Shown in pieces: positions 15,107-18,617 of a DNA stretch of 18,617 nt; within the stretch, counting starts at the first letter, position 1; the number at the start of each line of letters is the position of its first letter. Source of the stretch: JAYVIQ01 sp043770215 (GTDB lineage Bacteria; Bacteroidota; Bacteroidia; Cytophagales; JAAEPT01); assembly GCA_043770215.1 (NCBI GenBank), contig JAYVIQ010000216.1, positions 1 to 18,617 on the forward strand, written 5' to 3'. The notes under the pieces are model-generated. The model had not been told where the DNA came from. It did no database searches and saw nothing but the letters and a program-made list of their open reading frames with translations. The translations under genes were made by a program, and so were the position numbers.

Positions 15107-16443
15107 TGAACTACCAAGAAATTATTGTTGGTTTTTTTTACTCCATTTTATTTTCAATTTTGGGTATGTACCTAAAACGAAAAATGAGTACAAAAACAAC
15201 AGATAAATATTTTATGCCTGGTTTAGTTTTAAAGATGCTTGGTGGTTTAAGTGTTGGGCTTGTATATTATCTTTACTATAAGGGTGGAGATACCATTTGC
15301 TATTATACTTTTGGAGGTCAGCAAATTTTTAAAGCTTTTTTAGTTTCACCAAGTATTGCGTTTTCACTTATTTTTGGAGACAATGTTGTAACACCTGAAA
15401 ACTACATTTATGTAAAACAGATTTGGGTCTTTACAGATGATGCTTCTTATTTTGTTGTTAGAATCACTGCATTGTGCAATTTATTTGCCTTTAATACCTA
15501 TTCTGGTACTGCAATAATATTTTCTTTTTTATCCTTTATATGTATTTGGAAATTATTTTCCTTTTTAGTAAACCTATACCCAGACATACATAAAGAAATA
15601 GCTATTAGTTTTTTATTTCTTCCCTCTTTATTTTTTTGGGGTTCTGGAATATTAAAAGATACAATAACATTTGCCTTTTTATGCGTTTTTATCCGTGCTG
15701 CACTTGTAATCTACTACTACAAAAAAAGCTTTTTAAAACAAATTTGCATACTACTTATAGCTAGTTTATTTATCGCTAAAATTAAAATTTATATATTAAT
15801 ATCGATTATACCTGCCTTGGCATACCTATTTTTGTATGTCCCTATAAAAGCGATTAAAAACCCAGTTTTAAAAATGGTAATCACCCCTTTTGCAATAGCA
15901 TTAGCATTGTTTATAGGGTTCTTGGGCATGAAAAAAATTGGTGAATCTAGCTCAAAATATAACTTAAATAATATTTCTAAAACAGCTGAAGAAACTGCAA
16001 GGTGGATACACTTTAGTTCTGAATCTTCTGGTGGTTCTTCCTATTCTTTGGGAGATTATGATTTCACAACCGCTGGGATGTTAAAAAAGAGTATACCTGC
16101 AATTTGGGTAACTATTTTTAGACCTCATCCTTGGGAGGTAAGAAACCCTATAATGCTACTTTCTAGTTTAGAAGCATTGTTTTTTATCTGGCTACTTTAC
16201 AAAGGACTATTTATGAAATGGAGTTATACCAAACGGGCCATGTCATCTACAATTCTTATTACATTTTGCATTATCTTTTCATTGATCTTTTCATGGTCTG
16301 TTGGTTTAACTACTTACAATTTTGGAACTTTAGTTCGCTATAAAATTCCAATGATGCCTTTCTTTGCATTAAGTATGTACCTTTTGAAAAGAAATAAAGA
16401 TATACTATATGCCCATGATGCTGAGAAAAAAAGAGTAATCTGA
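15106..16443 (+). CDS. Polytopic membrane protein, possible polysaccharide polymerase-like
   Basis: A 445-residue integral membrane protein with around ten hydrophobic segments. Its start overlaps the asnB stop by one base (TAATG), so the two are translated together. I do not recognise a named family with confidence. Notable spots are YKGGDTICYY in an early loop, FWGSGILKDTITFAF in mid-protein, a Ser/Gly-rich polar loop (about residues 305-325), FRPHPWEVRNP, and the C-terminal LTTYNFGTLVRYKIPMMPFF. A long polar loop in the second half, with conserved-looking Arg, His and Lys residues near membrane borders, resembles Wzy/EpsG-type polymerases and related proteins of surface-glycan clusters. 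Together with asnB this suggests a role in making or exporting a surface polysaccharide, but that is inference from context and topology. No other glycan gene is adjacent. Confidence 0.55.
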   Translation: MNYQEIIVGFFYSILFSILGMYLKRKMSTKTTDKYFMPGLVLKMLGGLSVGLVYYLYYKGGDTICYYTFGGQQIFKAFLVSPSIAFSLIFGDNVVTPENYIYVKQIWVFTDDASYFVVRITALCNLFAFNTYSGTAIIFSFLSFICIWKLFSFLVNLYPDIHKEIAISFLFLPSLFFWGSGILKDTITFAFLCVFIRAALVIYYYKKSFLKQICILLIASLFIAKIKIYILISIIPALAYLFLYVPIKAIKNPVLKMVITPFAIALALFIGFLGMKKIGESSSKYNLNNISKTAEETARWIHFSSESSGGSSYSLGDYDFTTAGMLKKSIPAIWVTIFRPHPWEVRNPIMLLSSLEALFFIWLLYKGLFMKWSYTKRAMSSTILITFCIIFSLIFSWSVGLTTYNFGTLVRYKIPMMPFFALSMYLLKRNKDILYAHDAEKKRVI

Positions 16444-16844
16444 TGTACTTAGATGGGTATAAATTTTTAGAACAAACCTATTGTCAGATTTGTATGTGAT
16501 TTAAGAAATATTTGAATCCAAAACTTTCTTTTTTCAAAAAAATTATCTAAAAATTGACGTTTAGAAGTAAAAAAATCTGATTAAAAATTAACTTAACTAG
16601 AGACAATCATTTTATTAGAAAGAAAAGGAAAAATTTTAGTTCTGTTGCCCTAAAAGCTAGAATTATTGAAACAAAGCATGAAGATACTTAGTTTATATTT
16701 GAAATAAAGACACATAATGATGGCGTTATAAATTTAGCTGATGCAAATACCACATCACAAATTTAAATGGGTAAAATACCTCATTTACAACCTTAATGAA
16801 ATCTTAATACTTTTTTTATTAGCCCAACTAATTTAAATAGTCTT
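16444..16844. other. 401-bp intergenic region, possible gene remnant
   Basis: AT-rich spacer between the convergent asnB-partner gene and the TlpA-like gene. No strong terminator hairpin was found at either end. On the plus strand, 16581-16766 is one frame of 61 sense codons broken by a single TAG (16689-16691), without a start codon. Both halves read like protein (SSVALKARIIETKHEDT, then FIFEIKTHNDGVINLADAN). I list it separately as a possible relic. Confidence 0.5.
16581..16766 (+). pseudogene. Possible decayed reading frame
   Basis: A plus-strand frame follows a TGA at 16578-16580 and runs to the TAA at 16764-16766, interrupted once by TAG at 16689-16691. Residues on both sides have a mixed charged/hydrophobic pattern (KARIIETKHEDT / FIFEIKTHNDGVINLADAN) unlike the low-complexity reading of neighbouring AT-rich spacer. 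There is no ATG, and I do not recognise the family. It may be the tail of a lost gene or chance. Confidence 0.2.
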
Positions 16845-17909
16845 TTATTTTTTTTCAGAGGTATCTAAGTACTTAGATAATAATTCCTCTAACTTTTTGC
16901 CTCTTACATTCTCTGCCAATATTGTACCGTCTGGACCTATAAGATAGACTGTAGGAATGTACTGAATATTAAACAACGTACTAACTTCTCCAGAAGCATC
17001 TCTAACAGATGTCCATTGCATATCCATTTGTTTCACTGCATTTTGCCATGAGGTATTGTCCTGATCCGTAGAAATCCCTAAAACTTCAAACCCTTTAGAT
17101 CTGTATTTTTTATACGCTTCTTTTACATTCGGGACTTCTGCTCTGCAAGGACCACACCAAGATGCCCAAAAATCTAGCAAAAGATATTTACCTTTAAAAC
17201 TCTGTGGACCTACACTTTTACCATTTATAGTAGTAAGCAAAAAATCGGGCACTTTTTTTCCAATTGCAATAGGATTGCTTTCTTTAGAAGAAATAAGGTT
17301 TACAAGTTTAGAAGCATAATTTTTATTAGCAAATTTAGTTTTTATACCCTCAATATTATTCTGGTACTCATTGTAAGAGGTTTCAAACTCAAAAAAATAT
17401 ATTTCAGAAGCAGCAAAACTTGGAGAAATAGAATCTAAAAATAATTTCTTGTGTTCTATACTAGAATTAGAATTTGGAGAAAACCGCAATAAATAATTAT
17501 GGAAATTCTCATTTTCTTTTGAAGATAATACCTCATAATTCAGTTTTTTAGAATCAATGTTACTAATCTTTAATTTAATAATTTTTTCCTCCAAAGAAAT
17601 TAACAACGGAATGTAGTTCTCATCAAATTGAAATTGAAAGATAGCTGCTTGACTAAATTTTACATCTTCTTCAAAATGCTTTAGATTGGTTAAATCAAAT
17701 GTTTTAAAGATAGAAGCTGTCTGGTCGCTATTCCGTAAATTTATCTGACCACTTTTAAGAGGTGTTTCAAAATCCACAATTATTTTAACTAAAACCTCAC
17801 TGGTATCTAATGATTCAACCTGTTCATTTTTAGCATTTTTTGTTTCGTTACAAGACAAAAAAAGAAAACTAAAAAATAAGAGTACTACGGTATATCTTTT
17901 CATTTTCAT
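16845..17909 (-). CDS. TlpA-like thioredoxin-fold lipoprotein
   Basis: A 354-residue lipoprotein with signal MKMKRYTVVLLFFSFLFLSC, lipid-modified Cys20 and a polar linker. The N-terminal half (about 40-205) is a DUF4369-like region: beta strands followed by helices, of the kind that precedes thioredoxin domains in Bacteroidota. The C-terminal half (about 215-350) is an AhpC/TSA-Redoxin/TlpA domain: IGKKVPDFLL, GKYLLLDFWASWCGPCRAE with CGPC at 252-255, GFEVLGISTDQD, and the cis-Pro region FNIQYIPTVYLIGPDG. It should act as a periplasmic thiol-disulfide reductase; partners such as cytochrome c maturation or oxidised envelope proteins are not identifiable. Two ATGs two codons apart (17909 and 17903) are both usable. 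It lies 4 bp downstream of alaS, suggesting read-through from that transcript. Confidence 0.88.
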   Translation of the reverse strand: MKMKRYTVVLLFFSFLFLSCNETKNAKNEQVESLDTSEVLVKIIVDFETPLKSGQINLRNSDQTASIFKTFDLTNLKHFEEDVKFSQAAIFQFQFDENYIPLLISLEEKIIKLKISNIDSKKLNYEVLSSKENENFHNYLLRFSPNSNSSIEHKKLFLDSISPSFAASEIYFFEFETSYNEYQNNIEGIKTKFANKNYASKLVNLISSKESNPIAIGKKVPDFLLTTINGKSVGPQSFKGKYLLLDFWASWCGPCRAEVPNVKEAYKKYRSKGFEVLGISTDQDNTSWQNAVKQMDMQWTSVRDASGEVSTLFNIQYIPTVYLIGPDGTILAENVRGKKLEELLSKYLDTSEKK

Positions 17910-17913
17910 CTAC

Positions 17914-18617
17914 TTAGTTTAAGTTCATGATTTCTTTAGATTTTGCAATAGCAGCACCCAAACCATTAGAATTTTTACCTCCAGCAGTGGCAAAAAAATC
18001 TTGACCACCGCCACCGCCGTCTATTTCTTTAGCTAATTCTCTAACCATTGCACCCGCGTGCATAGATTTCAATTTTATAGCCTCGTCAGAAAGCATAACA
18101 GTAATAGATGGTTTTTCATCTACCATAGCAGCTAAAACCAATACTAAATTAGAGTATTTATTTCTGAGATCGTATGCTATTTGTTTTACAGATTCTGTAC
18201 TTGGTGCTACAATTTCAGATAAAATATATTTAAACCCATCTTTTTCAAATACTTGACTCTCTAATTTTTTCTTAATATCGTCTGTTTGAATAGCTTGGAA
18301 ATGCTCTATTTTCTTTTGCAAGGTGTTTTTTTCTTCCAGTAGCTGTTTCAAAGCTTTTATGGTATCTTTTGGATCTTTTAGAAGTTCATTTACACTAGAC
18401 AAAACTTCTTCTTTTTGTTTGTAATATTGTATTGCTTCTAAACCTGTCAGAGCTTCTATTCTTCTTACTCCAGCAGCTACAGATGATTCGCTTACAATTT
18501 TAAACAAACCAATTTCAGCAGTAGACTTTACGTGCGTACCTCCACAAAGTTCTACAGAAAATTTAGGATCAAAGGTTATTACTCTAACTTTTTCTCCGTA
18601 CTTTTCTCCAAAAAGAG
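17914..18617 (-). CDS. alaS: Alanyl-tRNA synthetase, C-terminal part (5' end beyond window)
   Basis: The minus strand is open from the window edge to a TAA at 17916-17914, so about the last 234 of some 870 residues are present; the first visible codon is incomplete. Reading on past an internal TTG at 18507 recovers VRVITFDPKFSVELCGGTHVKSTAEIGLFKI, the end of the editing (tRNA-SAD) domain, whose CGGTH motif supplies a zinc ligand. Then come SVAAGVRRIEALTG, a coiled-coil stretch (about 40 residues of Lys/Leu/Glu), and the C-terminal DHHA1 (C-Ala) domain ending GGGGGQDFFATAGGKNSNGL. AlaRS charges tRNA-Ala and hydrolyses mischarged Ser/Gly-tRNA; the visible part covers editing and tRNA elbow binding. 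The TlpA-like gene follows after 4 bp. Confidence 0.97.
   Translation of the reverse strand, partial: LFGEKYGEKVRVITFDPKFSVELCGGTHVKSTAEIGLFKIVSESSVAAGVRRIEALTGLEAIQYYKQKEEVLSSVNELLKDPKDTIKALKQLLEEKNTLQKKIEHFQAIQTDDIKKKLESQVFEKDGFKYILSEIVAPSTESVKQIAYDLRNKYSNLVLVLAAMVDEKPSITVMLSDEAIKLKSMHAGAMVRELAKEIDGGGGGQDFFATAGGKNSNGLGAAIAKSKEIMNLN

Noticed and set aside
13220..16443. Full exopolysaccharide biosynthesis cluster
   Set aside because: Only asnB and one membrane protein are present; no glycosyltransferase, flippase, Wza/Wzc or nucleotide-sugar genes lie beside them.
16741..16836. A 31-codon plus-strand frame with ATG, reading HKFKWVKYLIYNLNEILILF
   Set aside because: Short, in AT-rich spacer, with no promoter box, no terminator and no recognisable similarity; it overlaps the possible relic in another frame.
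5071..17909. Type IX secretion cargo C-terminal domains on the exported proteins
   Set aside because: The exported proteins here end in OmpA, DUF4177-like, NlpC/P60 or thioredoxin domains; none has the terminal beta-sandwich sorting signal (for example a PNP...GxYxxxI pattern).
1..18617. CRISPR arrays, tRNA or rRNA genes, insertion sequences, toxin-antitoxin or phage-defence genes
   Set aside because: No regularly spaced repeats, no tRNA T-loop (GTTCGA-type) with matching arms, no transposase motifs and no defence-type domains were seen on either strand.

Overview
The window looks like chromosomal DNA from a member of the Bacteroidota, most likely class Flavobacteriia. It is very AT-rich. 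Genes rarely carry a Shine-Dalgarno sequence, several upstream regions carry the Bacteroidota -7 promoter element TAnnTTTG, and the proteins are typical of the group: a PorE-type TPR/propeller/OmpA protein, LSC lipoprotein signals, a TlpA-like lipoprotein and a secreted DUF4177-like protein. The genus cannot be read from the sequence. No mobile element, CRISPR array, tRNA or rRNA was seen; most of the content is housekeeping and envelope genes.

Layout. 1-780 (-): pirin, cut by the left edge. 866-2044 (+): moeA. 2045-2518: 474 bp without a recognised protein gene but with a good candidate for a structured small RNA (about 2280-2410) ending in its own terminator, then promoter elements for murI. 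2543-5045 (+): murI and a GT-C-like membrane glycosyltransferase, 7 bp apart. 5071-8248 (-): a tightly packed operon msrA - LysE-type exporter - PorE-like OmpA protein. 8463-9944 (+): ilvC (long class II KARI) with a strong terminator. 10089-10538 (+): SRPBCC-like protein, sharing a bidirectional terminator with the convergent pfkA (-). 11595-11991: empty AT-rich spacer. 11992-13112 (-): secreted DUF4177-like protein and an NlpC/P60 lipoprotein. 13220-16443 (+): asnB overlapping by one base a polytopic membrane protein. 16444-16844: spacer with a possible decayed reading frame. 16845-17909 (-): thioredoxin-fold lipoprotein, directly downstream of alaS (-), which is cut by the right edge.

How the genes fit together. 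Several local units concern the envelope: murI supplies D-glutamate for peptidoglycan and is paired with a membrane glycosyltransferase; the NlpC/P60 lipoprotein probably cuts peptidoglycan; the PorE-like protein should tether an outer-membrane complex to peptidoglycan; asnB plus its membrane partner resembles a fragment of a surface-polysaccharide locus; MsrA and the TlpA-like lipoprotein deal with oxidised methionine and with disulfides. MoeA, KARI, Pfk and AlaS are core metabolism, each without its usual pathway neighbours here. The points most worth a second look are the small RNA before murI, the Asp-to-Asn change in the Mg-ATP loop of the phosphofructokinase, and the two-gene asnB/membrane-protein unit. 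I did not find a clear new multi-gene system.
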